The notes under the pieces were generated by a model. That model made no database searches. It saw only the letters and a program-made list of their open reading frames with translations, and had not been told where the DNA came from. A DNA stretch of 64,000 bases from Heloderma charlesbogerti (lineage: Eukaryota; Chordata; Lepidosauria; Squamata; Helodermatidae): NCBI GenBank assembly GCA_026122225.1, contig JANEZZ010001870.1:558001-622000 (forward strand). The letters run 5' to 3'. The translations under genes and the position numbers were made by a program. Within the stretch, counting starts at the first letter, position 1; every line of letters starts with the position of its first letter. Of the stretch, positions 58,801 through 60,524 are shown in pieces.

Positions 58801-60524
58801 CCATATTAGACCTAAATTGGCTAAACAAAATTTGAGAGAAAAAAACTTTTAAAAATGGAAACATTGCAATAATTTATGGATAAGAAATCTAATTAAACAG
58901 TCTTCTTGTTACCTTGACAGGACTCTAGTTCCTGTCTATATCTGGGTCCATAGAGATGTGTTTTTTGATGCTGAGAAGGACGCAGTCATTCTATACTCCA
59001 CACAATTACTTTATAAATAGATGCTCAAAGATTGTATTGTAAACATTCATTAACAGCAAGCAAGTGTATTTAAGACAACTATAGAAAGAAATTGATACTT
59101 TGGTATTTGTTGACAAAGGTTTCAACAGGAAAAGTAAATGACAAAGTAAACAAGACAAAGCACAGTGTCCCAATTACCAATACCGATTTCTGCCCACAGA
59201 GATTACTCCCTGCCAGGAGCAATCCCACCCAGTATCTTCCCTTATCATCTTAAAGTGTAAAACCCTAAGAGTAATGTGATGTGATTGTTCACTGTACTCT
59301 GATTGGCTACTGTACTCTTTTAATCCTGCCTCCTTATATTTATTCATATTTTATGGTGTTTTGTTTTTAATTGTACATAGGCATTTCCCAGTTTGTTCTC
59401 TGTGGTTTTGAGCTGTCTGGGACATGAACCTTATTGGGCAAGAATGTTTCTCATAATGTTGCCTTTTGCTCAGGTCCTTCCTGGCAGTAATAGGTCAAAA
59501 GCAAACTTTGGTTCAGACAGCCATTTTAGCTATGCCTGAAATGACTATTGCCTTAAAATTACATACGACCCTTCCAGGACCAGAGAGGCACACAGGTCCA
59601 GCCTCAGCCTCAGAGTTCCATCGAAGGTCAGGGAGCCCCTGTGCTGGTGGCCAGATGAGCTTGCTCTCCCACTGCTCTTCCCCAATGCAGAGCCCACACA
59701 CCCACTATAGCAGCCGGGATCTGTTTCCCCACCGACACTCCCTCCTAGCCCCCACCCTTGCCAGTATAAACTGGTGAGGGTAAAGGGTGACATACCCACA
59801 GTTCCATTCAGGAGGCTGAGGAGATGCACAACAAGGATTGGGGCAAGACTGACGGCCCACCCCCACCCCCGGCAAAACACAACCACCCTTCCCCGGCTTT
59901 CTTCTGTAAAAGGGAAGGGGGGGGCAGGGAAGGGGGTGGCTCTTTATCAGGTTAAAAAAAAATACAAACAATAAAATGCTGGCTGTTTGGTGCCTCCCTG
60001 TTTATTCAGATATACTTTTTCTGAGACATCCATGTGTGTCGCAACATGCCCAAAGAGCCAGCTTCTGGAAGAGCCAGTTTCACTGCTCTCAGCTCCAACC
60101 CATGTATGCTCGTTTGAGCTTCCTTGACTGACCAGGACCCCTGAACCACTGAACTGTTCTGGTGTCCCCCCCAGCCCCCATCCTGACAGGCTCACGTCTG
60201 GGGAGATCACTGTACATGGTGAAACTGGCTCTTCCAGAAGAAGAGCCTTTCATGTTGAAGCTGCAACCTTTCATGTTGAAGCTGCAGCACCTTCTGCGGG
60301 CCCCAGCCACAGAGATCCCCCCCCCCAGCCTCTCTGCCTATTGGGAAGAACTTAATCCCTAACTACAAGCTGGGCCTTTTCCTGCCCCCAGTGAATGATG
60401 AGTTGGGGGTGAACATCTCTTTGTTTTGCCTTCAGGAAACCCAGGATGAAACTGCTGTTCTCTGGCTGGATGAAATTCAGGGCGGGATTCATCAGTCAAA
60501 CAGGGAAACGGAGGAAGCACAAAG
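10724..60524 (+). CDS. IQGAP1: IQGAP1, internal part of the gene (12 exons, both ends outside the window)
   Basis: Twelve exons join in one frame: 10724-10800, 20676-20743, 21121-21234, 21649-21827, 22545-22635, 23093-23256, 23690-23774, 24648-24811, 26338-26498, 27134-27258, 50286-50449, 60436-60524. All have AG acceptors and GT donors, and every phase matches its neighbour. IQGAP1 is a cytoplasmic scaffold that binds F-actin through an N-terminal calponin-homology domain and Rac1/Cdc42, calmodulin and kinases through later domains. The part here covers the end of the CH domain and the repeated helical segments, recognisable by recurrent motifs such as [18 protein letters not shown] and [18 protein letters not shown]1 rather than IQGAP2 or IQGAP3 is chosen because blocks such as [16 protein letters not shown] and [12 protein letters not shown] follow the IQGAP1 pattern. 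No exon contains a stop or frameshift, so the gene looks functional. Introns of 9.9, 23.0 and 10.0 kb are enlarged by transposons. Paralogue assignment is from remembered family sequence, not a search. Confidence 0.93.
10979..11288. repeat. Large inverted repeat with a small MITE in its loop
   Basis: The arm at 10979-11023 (GCAGATTGCTGGGATGCGG, then TGAAATTGGGGTGGG) is the near-exact reverse complement of 11250-11288. The loop contains a second inverted pair, CTGCAGTTCTA (11149-11159) and TAGAACTGCAG (11224-11234). That pair encloses the phrase GGGGCTTACGTCTGAGTAGA, typical of short reptilian hAT-like MITEs. The outer structure is probably another palindromic DNA-transposon relic. Confidence 0.65.
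11792..12152 (-). repeat. CR1 3' fragment with an internal 27-bp duplication
   Basis: The plus strand starts with the reversed terminal repeat CATAGAATCATAGAA and continues through the CR1 3' region to GAAGAGCGCTATC. The segment CTGATGTTCACCTGGAATCT is present twice in direct repeat (about 11998-12050), a local duplication not seen in the other copies. Confidence 0.85.
12153..12702. other. Intron sequence with a MITE half-site, otherwise no recognised feature
   Basis: At 12358-12408 the words TTGTCCAAAACATCTGGAAG and CACCAGGTTGGGAAG form one end of the palindromic MITE family also present at 12703-13110 and 13619-13749. Nothing else was recognised. Confidence 0.5.
12703..13110. mobile_element. 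Palindromic hAT-like MITE split by a CR1 insertion
   Basis: The left end (12703-12776: GGTGCTCTCCAGATGCTTC, GGACTTCAACTCTCAT) and the right end (13054-13110: GGTTGTAGTCCAAAACATA, GGAGGGCAGGAAGTTGGGG) are imperfect reverse complements. They are separated by a plus-strand CR1 3' fragment at 12777-13053. This family of short elements with long terminal inverted repeats and a GTTGTAGTCC core is common in squamate introns. Confidence 0.7.
12777..13053 (+). repeat. CR1 3' fragment inside the MITE
   Basis: It runs from GATCATCCCAGAGTG through CTGGACAGCCATCTGTC to the terminal ATTCTATGTTTCTATG. It is 5'-truncated to about 280 bp. Confidence 0.88.
13578..14865 (-). mobile_element. Older CR1-family LINE, 3' part
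   Basis: The plus strand starts with AATCATAGAGTTGGAAGGG, the reversed end of a CR1 subfamily different from the young copies. A MITE interrupts it at 13619-13749. Further in, the minus strand (14664-14437) encodes [20 protein letters not shown] followed by DD, matching the RT catalytic region FADD. It is heavily degraded. It resumes after the younger CR1, at 18656. Confidence 0.75.
13619..13749. mobile_element. Palindromic MITE, complete copy
   Basis: Terminal inverted repeats of 32 bp, 13619-13650 and 13718-13749, agree except for a few bases (GGGGTGGAGA..., GGCCCTCCAGATGTTG). The core contains GGGGAGTTGTAGTCTAGC. It is inserted within the older CR1 3' end, because CR1 sequence resumes on both sides. 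Confidence 0.8.
15340..17628 (-). pseudogene. CR1 ORF2, AP endonuclease plus reverse transcriptase
   Basis: This is a 762-codon open stretch. The endonuclease part (residues about 1-190) shows [49 protein letters not shown] and [11 protein letters not shown] basic linker with [17 protein letters not shown] follows. The RT (about 390-650) has [61 protein letters not shown] and the catalytic FADDTKL. After WAPHF the frame shifts and continues at 15368-15099. The first endonuclease residues (the [10 protein letters not shown] block) lie upstream in another frame. Neighbour ORF1 lies 0.4 kb upstream. Confidence 0.9.
17860..18623 (-). pseudogene. CR1 ORF1, esterase (SGNH/GDSL-type) protein
   Basis: The minus-strand frame 18623-18012 (203 codons) begins with a basic region ([19 protein letters not shown]). 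It then shows [11 protein letters not shown], the nucleophile block of SGNH hydrolases, and [17 protein letters not shown], the GxND-like block, ending in [19 protein letters not shown]. Past a frame break the conserved C-terminal block GLHLT is readable at about 17930, supplying the Asp-His motif. CR1 ORF1 proteins with such an esterase domain are known to be RNA-binding partners of the retrotransposon. The frame break near 18010 makes this copy defective. Confidence 0.8.
18656..19325 (-). mobile_element. Older CR1-family LINE, 5' continuation
   Basis: The minus strand keeps recognisable RT blocks in broken frames: [26 protein letters not shown] and [10 protein letters not shown]. These match the RT N-terminal region of CR1 and continue the copy interrupted at 14865. 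A possible LTR-like insertion follows at 19326, and a last CR1 piece with the word TTTGCTGAAGTCCAGGTA lies at about 20068-20150. Confidence 0.7.
19326..20067. mobile_element. Insert of unknown type in the older CR1, possibly LTR-derived
   Basis: Unrelated sequence of about 740 bp separates CR1 blocks that are adjacent in intact copies (near 16850-17010). It opens with TGTCATGGAACACC, reminiscent of the TGTCA start of the other LTRs, and holds AATAAA near 19988. No clear terminal duplication was found, so the LTR reading is only a suggestion. Its right boundary is approximate. Confidence 0.35.
20151..20675. other. Intron sequence, GC-rich, no confident feature
   Basis: A poly-G run lies at 20461-20470, followed by purine-rich sequence ending in TTTCCCCACCCCTGGC, which resembles the end of a MITE. 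Open frames on both strands (one of 192 codons on plus) are GC-driven and have no recognisable domain. Confidence 0.5.
20676..20743 (+). CDS. IQGAP1: IQGAP1 exon ([22 protein letters not shown] region)
   Basis: The exon is 68 bp, preceded by a pyrimidine tract and CTCAG, and followed by GTGAGG. It encodes the strongly conserved [20 protein letters not shown] segment that follows the CH domain in IQGAPs. Its first base finishes the Ser codon of the upstream exon and its last base opens a Glu codon. Confidence 0.94.
21121..21234 (+). CDS. IQGAP1: IQGAP1 exon ([20 protein letters not shown] region)
   Basis: The exon is 114 bp with acceptor TTTCAG and donor GTAAGA. It encodes [20 protein letters not shown] and continues through [16 protein letters not shown], near-identical to vertebrate IQGAP1. 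The last base is the T of a Leu codon completed by the next exon. Confidence 0.95.
21649..21827 (+). CDS. IQGAP1: IQGAP1 exon (first helical repeat)
   Basis: The exon is 179 bp and encodes [20 protein letters not shown] and continues through [20 protein letters not shown] to [11 protein letters not shown]. This is the first of the IQGAP repeats, each built as an INxAI helix, a gap of about ten residues, and a second helix containing a YQ motif. The donor is GTAGAG after an AGG codon, giving phase 0. Confidence 0.95.
21828..22544. other. IQGAP1 intron, nothing recognised
   Basis: The sequence is not obviously repetitive and lies between two phase-0 exon borders. Open frames are short and lack domain features. 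Confidence 0.6.
22545..22635 (+). CDS. IQGAP1: IQGAP1 exon ([21 protein letters not shown])
   Basis: The exon is 91 bp with acceptor CTTCAG and donor GTAAGT. It encodes a charged stretch, then [20 protein letters not shown], a signature shared by all IQGAPs. It starts in phase 0 and ends with one base of a Thr codon. Confidence 0.95.
23093..23256 (+). CDS. IQGAP1: IQGAP1 exon (repeat with LGLRGL and NSDWY)
   Basis: The exon is 164 bp. It encodes [20 protein letters not shown], then [18 protein letters not shown] and REKQQKQE. Spacing and the NSDWY motif match IQGAP1. The acceptor follows the long pyrimidine run CTTTCTCTCTAG, and the donor is GTATGG. Confidence 0.94.
23690..23774 (+). CDS. 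IQGAP1: IQGAP1 exon ([21 protein letters not shown])
   Basis: This is an 85-bp exon with acceptor CCCTCAG and donor GTAAGT. It encodes [20 protein letters not shown]; the SAAQQYQ block separates IQGAP1 from its paralogues. It starts in phase 0 and ends with one base of the next codon. Confidence 0.94.
23775..24647. other. IQGAP1 intron, GC-rich towards its 3' end
   Basis: GC-rich sequence here produces long chance open frames on both strands that run into the next exon, the longest being 228 codons on plus. None shows a recognisable domain, and the one real coding frame is that of the exon. Confidence 0.6.
24648..24811 (+). CDS. IQGAP1: IQGAP1 exon ([20 protein letters not shown])
   Basis: The exon is 164 bp. 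It encodes [20 protein letters not shown], then [20 protein letters not shown] and [12 protein letters not shown]. Local GC content is high and an opposite-strand open frame runs through it, but the IQGAP1 frame matches the family throughout. The donor is GTAAGT in phase 0. Confidence 0.95.
25461..25571 (+). repeat. CR1 3' fragment
   Basis: GGGATGCTCTGACCTGGATT continues through CATTGAGCAGGGGTTGGACTC to a terminal GTTCTATGATTCCATG. Only about 110 bp remain. Confidence 0.85.
25595..25770 (+). repeat. tRNA-Ala-derived SINE
   Basis: The head (about 25607-25670) contains TAGCTCAGAGGTAGA, a polymerase III A box. It continues with CTGCTTTGCAAGCAG, an anticodon stem-loop with TGC as in tRNA-Ala, and GGTCCCAGGCTCAGTCCC, a degenerate B box. 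The tRNA-unrelated body follows (GGGAAAGACCCCTGCTTGAA, ACCCTGGAGAGCC). A GC-rich acceptor pairing and CCA-proximal end are lacking, so it is a SINE and not a tRNA gene. Two reversed copies lie at 32333-32705. Confidence 0.8.
25803..26190 (-). mobile_element. BovB LINE, 3' end with reverse transcriptase C-terminus
   Basis: The minus strand from 26186 encodes [20 protein letters not shown], then [20 protein letters not shown] and [17 protein letters not shown]. This is the characteristic C-terminal region of BovB (RTE clade) reverse transcriptase, 92 codons without a stop. A shifted frame continues with [20 protein letters not shown] and the end QH, and the terminal sequence on plus is GTTGTTCAGTCGTGTCTGAC. 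BovB is known for repeated horizontal transfer and is abundant in squamates and ruminants. It lies in the intron before the exon at 26338. Confidence 0.9.
26338..26498 (+). CDS. IQGAP1: IQGAP1 exon ([18 protein letters not shown])
   Basis: The exon is 161 bp. It encodes [20 protein letters not shown], then [20 protein letters not shown] and NVEDENSQ. It is preceded by TTTTTTCAG and ends with AG of an Arg codon before GTCAGT. The preceding intron holds the SINE and BovB insertions. Confidence 0.95.
26810..26845. repeat. Poly-G and (GT)n microsatellite
   Basis: A run of G is followed by TGTCGGGTGTGTGTGTGTGT. It is simple sequence in an IQGAP1 intron. Confidence 0.9.
27134..27258 (+). CDS. IQGAP1: IQGAP1 exon ([16 protein letters not shown])
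   Basis: The exon is 125 bp and encodes [20 protein letters not shown], then [20 protein letters not shown] and E. TWNDIQ is the IQGAP1 form of this block. The donor GTAAGT opens the 23-kb transposon-filled intron. Confidence 0.95.
27259..27700. other. Start of the 23-kb IQGAP1 intron, nothing recognised
   Basis: The sequence appears single-copy, with short chance open frames on both strands. Confidence 0.55.
27701..28200 (-). mobile_element. Possible solo LTR, low support
   Basis: Read on the minus strand, it would start near TGTCATCTGCCAGC (about 28187) and carry the poly-A signal AATAAA followed by CATTTATCCAACC (about 27757-27775). It has an LTR-like layout and length. No matching target duplication was found, and there is no second copy in the window. 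Confidence 0.3.
28309..28370 (+). repeat. CR1-related 3' end fragment of a different subfamily
   Basis: CATTGAGCAAGGGGTTGGAC is followed by TAGATGATCTCAGAGATACC and GCTCTGTGATTCTTT. This is the layout of a CR1 terminus, but with the GATCTC variant instead of GGCCTTGTAG. Confidence 0.65.
28371..28662. other. Intron sequence, nothing recognised
   Basis: No coding, RNA or repeat signature was seen between two CR1 elements. Confidence 0.5.
28663..31878 (-). mobile_element. CR1 LINE, long copy (3.2 kb), 5'-truncated in ORF1
   Basis: In minus orientation: the end of the ORF1 esterase frame (31878-31612, [18 protein letters not shown], then the frame-broken [13 protein letters not shown] region); the endonuclease in a 468-codon frame (31759-30353) with [34 protein letters not shown] and [15 protein letters not shown] in two frames (30371-29559 and 29695-28697) with [29 protein letters not shown] and FADDTKLG; and the 3' terminus CATAGAATCATAGAATAG at 28663. 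Frame breaks occur at about 30360 and 29640. It is closely similar to the copies at 14866 and 41151. Confidence 0.92.
31879..32332. other. Intron sequence, nothing recognised
   Basis: No exon, RNA gene or repeat could be identified. Confidence 0.5.
32333..32705 (-). repeat. Two tRNA-Ala SINEs in tandem, minus strand
   Basis: The first copy (about 32333-32519) starts on plus with GGAACATAGGAAGCTGCCTT and contains CTCTCCAGGGTTTCAAGCAG and GGGATTGAACCTGGGACTTT. It ends in the reversed tRNA head CAACTACTGAGCTGTGG. The second (about 32520-32705) repeats the same order: CTTGGTCCATCTAGCCCAGT, GGGTTTCAGGGAG, GGATTGAGCCTGGGTCC, CTGCCACCGAGCCAGAG. They are diverged from each other. A 20-bp direct repeat TGTGGCCAGGGCCCCTCCTT follows at about 32684-32725. 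Confidence 0.75.
33069..33094. repeat. (GT)n microsatellite
   Basis: An uninterrupted run of about 13 GT units. Confidence 0.95.
33389..34036 (+). mobile_element. Unplaced LINE, copy 1, endonuclease segment
   Basis: The frame 33351-33812 includes [40 protein letters not shown] and NTWIG. VAGDLN with a preceding phenylalanine-poor strand is the GDFN block of LINE AP endonucleases. The homologous strand LQAEIITLP in copy 2 (47420-47480) aligns with LTARIILLP. Sequence up to 34036 continues in broken frames (KFIDLNKLV) until the DIRS insertion. It is not CR1, L1, L2 or BovB by sequence; the clade is open. Confidence 0.65.
34037..34150 (+). repeat. DIRS left inverted terminal repeat
   Basis: GTTCTCCAGAGCCTCACGG through GGCAGAGCCAAAAGTTGCTT is the reverse complement of 39850-39960 with scattered differences. 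Confidence 0.9.
34612..36130 (+). pseudogene. DIRS gag-like region
   Basis: Three overlapping frames (34612-35223, 35210-35668, 35676-36119) make a gag-like polypeptide with frame breaks. An N-terminal part rich in Ser and Lys/Arg ([14 protein letters not shown]) is followed by an acidic stretch. Then comes the conserved DIRS gag core with [50 protein letters not shown] and [18 protein letters not shown]. Gag packages the element's RNA. The stop at 35667 and the shift at 35670 show decay. The related remnant at 58016-58300 shares the [12 protein letters not shown] block. Confidence 0.75.
36295..37806 (+). pseudogene. DIRS reverse transcriptase and RNase H region
   Basis: The RT starts with [20 protein letters not shown] and [11 protein letters not shown]. 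After frame changes the catalytic box YLDDVLIRS is found at about 36800, then [20 protein letters not shown]. RNase H follows in the frame 37123-37806: [34 protein letters not shown] and ADWLS. It closes with the DIRS tail [16 protein letters not shown] block ([46 protein letters not shown]). At least two frameshifts disrupt the RT palm between about 36640 and 36790. Confidence 0.8.
37899..39425 (+). pseudogene. DIRS tyrosine recombinase region, interrupted by a solo LTR
   Basis: The N-terminal part (37899-38044) reads into [12 protein letters not shown]. After the LTR it resumes at 38579 in the same frame with [13 protein letters not shown], then shifts at about 38650. The catalytic domain has [12 protein letters not shown] (first Arg), then after another shift near 39055 [14 protein letters not shown] (HxxR) and [11 protein letters not shown] (final His and Tyr). 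The enzyme inserts the circular DNA intermediate without a target duplication. The broken frames and the LTR make this copy inactive. Confidence 0.8.
38045..38573 (-). mobile_element. Solo LTR (copy B) with a 5-bp target duplication, inside DIRS
   Basis: On the minus strand this 529-bp unit starts TGTCAGGGTGGAC and ends CCCTTGACA. It is flanked by GCCTT at 38040-38044 and 38574-38578. The poly-A signal AATAAA (TTTATT on plus, 38126-38131) sits in the same relative place as in copy A (5740-6292). A sense open frame from the LTR start to about 38258 encodes [40 protein letters not shown] and [13 protein letters not shown]. It matches copy A block for block, although the DNA is clearly diverged. 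Ignoring the LTR and one duplication copy leaves the recombinase frame continuous, which fixes its borders. Confidence 0.88.
39481..39570. repeat. DIRS internal complementary region
   Basis: GAGGTTAAAGAATGCCCTCC and GTGAGGCTCTGGAGAA are complementary to the start of the left terminal repeat. TTTGTTTCTTACTGTGAATT is complementary to the extension beyond the right repeat (39961-39990). This arrangement is specific to DIRS elements and is thought to template circle closure. Confidence 0.85.
39850..39990. repeat. DIRS right inverted terminal repeat and extension
   Basis: This is the complement of 34037-34150, followed by the extension AGAGATTCACGGTAAGAAAC that has its partner in the internal complementary region. 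Confidence 0.88.
39991..41150 (+). mobile_element. Unplaced LINE, copy 1, reverse transcriptase segment
   Basis: This resumes the LINE interrupted at 34036. The opening [14 protein letters not shown] is a post-endonuclease linker. It is followed by RT blocks: [51 protein letters not shown] and, after a frame change, [20 protein letters not shown] generic dispersed repeat (40319-40410, with CCGCCCAATAGCTGAAG) sits within it. It is interrupted again by the CR1 at 41151. Confidence 0.7.
40319..40410. repeat. Dispersed repeat with the word CCGCCCAATAGCTGAAGCTC
   Basis: A TTTA/TTTCA-rich start is followed by CACCGCCCAATAGCTGAAGC and GGTGGTTCACAAAAATT. Related sequence is at 62560-62700, where it reads ACCACCCCATAGCTGACATT, and a short version is at about 56030-56070. 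It looks like the reversed 3' tail of a LINE or SINE family. Confidence 0.5.
41151..44265 (+). mobile_element. CR1 LINE, long copy (3.1 kb) inside the unplaced LINE
   Basis: It starts in the last part of the esterase ORF1 ([20 protein letters not shown], then [15 protein letters not shown] and a stop). The endonuclease ([20 protein letters not shown], then a TGA where other copies have the second Trp of TETWWDD) and the RT (42496-43344 and 43199-43870; [38 protein letters not shown]) are broken by several frameshifts. The 3' end is GTTCTATGATTCTATG. Bases 44266 onward return to the host LINE. Confidence 0.92.
44266..44510 (+). mobile_element. Unplaced LINE, copy 1, C-terminal RT segment
   Basis: Frames read [16 protein letters not shown] and, after a break, [20 protein letters not shown]. 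This is the pattern NYxKTKVLVF ... YLGI ... W that follows the catalytic domain in LINE RTs, so it is the continuation of 39991-41150 across the CR1. Sequence to about 44650 is not interpretable. Confidence 0.6.
44656..45040. mobile_element. hAT-like MITE, GC-rich
   Basis: The inverted termini are GGCTCAATCCTATG (about 44657-44670) and the complement of GGGAGCAATCCTATGC at 45022-45038. About 385 bp of GC-rich non-coding sequence in an AT-rich setting lies between them. CAATCCTATG ends are common in reptilian non-autonomous hAT elements. No clear 8-bp duplication was found. Confidence 0.6.
45061..45096. repeat. (TTA)n/(TCA)n microsatellite
   Basis: TTATTATTATTATTATCATC is followed by more TCA units. 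It may be the tail of the MITE or of the LINE before it. Confidence 0.85.
45100..46444 (+). mobile_element. Unplaced LINE, copy 2, ORF1 region
   Basis: Broken plus-strand frames read [28 protein letters not shown], then [34 protein letters not shown] and KPLTEGEG, and later [19 protein letters not shown]. The layout (coiled-coil-like heptads upstream of an endonuclease at 47200) suggests ORF1 of the LINE whose endonuclease and RT are found in copy 1. It is interrupted by an L1 insertion at 46445. Confidence 0.5.
46445..46980 (-). mobile_element. L1 3' end insertion with inverted termini and 17-bp target duplication
   Basis: TGATTTCAAAACATCAT is perfectly repeated at 46428-46444 and 46981-46997. 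The body (46529-46910) is the L1 3' region in minus orientation, matching 62720-63080. The last about 65 bases (46917-46980: GTTTTGTTAAAACTCACAAT, then an A-rich end) are the reverse complement of the first about 65 (46464-46528). The insertion therefore ends in an L1 3' terminus on both sides, pointing outward. Confidence 0.8.
46998..47488 (+). mobile_element. Unplaced LINE, copy 2, start of endonuclease
   Basis: After the L1 insertion the frame continues with [20 protein letters not shown] and [20 protein letters not shown], the usual start of a LINE endonuclease (SWNIAG followed by a hydrophobic helix). It then reads [16 protein letters not shown] and, with a shift, [14 protein letters not shown]. 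It stops at an A-rich tail-like sequence before the 5S/CR1 SINE. Confidence 0.6.
47511..47656 (-). repeat. 5S rRNA-derived SINE with CR1 tail, copy 1
   Basis: On the minus strand it begins AAAGGGCTGGATGTGCC and continues TGATCTCGTCTGATCTC, AGAAGCTAAGCAGGG and GGTTAGTACTTGGATGGGAG, then ACCACCTGGGAATCAGGC. This corresponds to 5S rRNA from about base 20 to 110, including the internal control region (A box, intermediate element, C box) for polymerase III. It joins directly to a CR1 3' end (CCTGCATTGAGCAGGGGGTT ... GGCCCCTTCC) that stops before the terminal ATTCTATG repeats. It sits in a copy of a repeat that is uninterrupted at 62665-62720. Confidence 0.85.
47700..48227. other. Intron sequence, nothing recognised
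   Basis: No coding or repeat signature could be supported. Confidence 0.5.
48228..48834. mobile_element. hAT-type non-autonomous DNA transposon
   Basis: The left end GTGGTCTCCAACCCTTTG and the complement of the right end, CAGGGGTCCCCAATCTTTTC, are imperfect inverted repeats of the CAGGGGTCCCCAA class. The right end also holds the reversed GCCTGTGGGTGCATTTGGC that follows such termini. The interior is G/T-rich with no transposase; apparent long frames on both strands are compositional. Confidence 0.55.
48835..50285. other. Intron sequence before the exon at 50286, nothing recognised
   Basis: AT-rich stretches, including T and A runs near 49500-49750, are present. No repeat termini, exon or RNA gene were recognised. 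Confidence 0.5.
50286..50449 (+). CDS. IQGAP1: IQGAP1 exon ([15 protein letters not shown])
   Basis: The exon is 164 bp. Acceptor TTCCAG is followed by [20 protein letters not shown], then [32 protein letters not shown] and a GTAAGT donor in phase 0. Its first two bases complete the Arg codon left open at 27258, confirming that the two exons join across the 23-kb intron. Confidence 0.95.
50450..51149. other. Intron sequence, nothing recognised
   Basis: Frames here are short and without domains; no repeat end was seen. Confidence 0.5.
51150..52757 (+). mobile_element. L2 LINE, degraded, with 3' end
   Basis: Endonuclease traces ([47 protein letters not shown]) are followed by a deletion of most of the RT. 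The intact C-terminal part is [69 protein letters not shown] and [12 protein letters not shown]. The 3' tail CTGCCTTGAGTCCCAGT...GGCGGGATATAAATAAATAT is typical for L2. The CR1 at 52758 has inserted in its final A/T tail. Confidence 0.85.
52758..54077 (+). mobile_element. CR1 LINE, 5'-truncated copy with an intact 357-codon frame
   Basis: The frame 52770-53843 is open without interruption: [70 protein letters not shown], the catalytic FADDTKLG, then SALVRP-like [19 protein letters not shown]. It ends at HGLK, where the other copies also stop. The 3' end is ATTCTATGATTCTATG. It lacks the endonuclease and the RT N-terminus. The uninterrupted frame suggests a recent insertion. Confidence 0.93.
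54084..54112. repeat. (ATC)n microsatellite
   Basis: About nine ATC units directly follow the CR1 3' end. Confidence 0.9.
54640..55290. mobile_element. Non-autonomous DNA-transposon-like repeat with nested hairpins
   Basis: Words shared with 9980-10290 in the same order include AGAAGTAACTCC, AATGAGGCTTG, CTTCAGGGGAA, AGCCTCTCTT, GCTTCTCCT..CGTTGTC and TGG..ACAC. Both are copies of one family. The left part (54680-54808) is a long inverted repeat described separately. No transposase frame is present. Confidence 0.5.
54680..54808. repeat. Nested inverted repeat
   Basis: Outer arms: 54681-54711 (CTATCTCACTATCGCATA, TTTGCCCAGCAAT) against 54779-54808 (ATTGCTGGGCAAATGCGTGA, TAGTGAGATG). Inner hairpin: ATCTCACTATTG at 54741-54752 and its exact complement at 54755-54766, separated by two bases. 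The short word ATCTCACTAT also repeats directly. Confidence 0.85.
55300..55820. other. Intron sequence, nothing recognised
   Basis: No exon or RNA gene could be supported; short open frames only. Confidence 0.5.
55826..55860. repeat. (TTTA)n microsatellite
   Basis: TTATTTATTTATTTATTATT is followed by more units, directly upstream of the 5S/CR1 SINE. Confidence 0.9.
55858..56031 (+). repeat. 5S rRNA-derived SINE with CR1 tail, copy 2
   Basis: It starts at the same point as copy 1 (AAAGGGCTGGATGTGCC) and continues TGATCTCGTCTGATCTC, ATAAGCTGCAGGGTCAGGCC, CGGTTAGTACTTGGATGGGA and GACCGCCTGGGAATCAGGC. It then switches to the CR1 3' end (TTCCTGCATTGAGCAGGGGG, TTGGACTCGATGG). Here the end is complete, with AGTCTATGATTCTAT. 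The head retains the 5S C box exactly. A shared start, shared junction and two unrelated insertion sites indicate a mobile family rather than a chance fusion. Confidence 0.88.
56076..56840. other. Intron sequence, nothing recognised
   Basis: A (GTTT)n/(TTTA)n stretch at 56208-56232 is the only simple repeat. Open frames on both strands around 56230-56640 have no recognisable domain. Confidence 0.45.
56841..58850 (+). mobile_element. Decayed DIRS remnant (gag and start of RT)
   Basis: Translations in broken frames parallel the DIRS at 34-39 kb. [21 protein letters not shown] sequence lies at about 57340-57400. At 58016-58095 the DNA follows the other copy's gag core ([20 protein letters not shown]). 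A FEAVVAF stretch appears at about 58150. At 58800-58835, CCATATTAGACCTAAATTGG and CTAAACAAA match the RT block [10 protein letters not shown]. Frames are lost and no termini were found, so it is old. An unrelated insert of about 400 bp with a reversed poly-A signal (57440-57850) interrupts it. Confidence 0.55.
57440..57850 (-). mobile_element. Possible LTR-like insert in the DIRS remnant
   Basis: This sequence does not align with the DIRS copy on either side. It carries TTTATTAAA on plus (AATAAA on minus) near its left end, as a minus-strand LTR would. Borders and target duplication could not be fixed. Confidence 0.3.
58851..60435. other. Intron sequence before the exon at 60436
   Basis: No coding feature was recognised. 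It contains a perfect 22-bp inverted repeat (60062-60083 with 60219-60240). It also contains a direct tandem duplication of about 20 bp, CCTTTCATGTTGAAGCTGCA at 60246 and 60267, and G-rich runs near 59910-59940. Confidence 0.5.
60436..60524 (+). CDS. IQGAP1: IQGAP1 exon ([12 protein letters not shown]), last one in the window
   Basis: The exon is 89 bp. It encodes [20 protein letters not shown] and SNRETEEAQ, then AG of an Arg codon before a GTGTAA donor, a weaker donor than the others. In vertebrate IQGAP1 the next exon would begin the FALGI-type repeat; it lies beyond the window. Confidence 0.92.

Noticed and set aside
59466..60362. Short open frames on both strands upstream of the last exon
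   Set aside because: No splice-compatible exon structure and no similarity to the missing IQGAP1 parts.
10724..60524. IQGAP2 or IQGAP3 instead of IQGAP1
   Set aside because: The blocks SAAQQYQ, TWNDIQ, NSDWY and [12 protein letters not shown] follow the IQGAP1 pattern. IQGAP2 and IQGAP3 differ at most of these positions.
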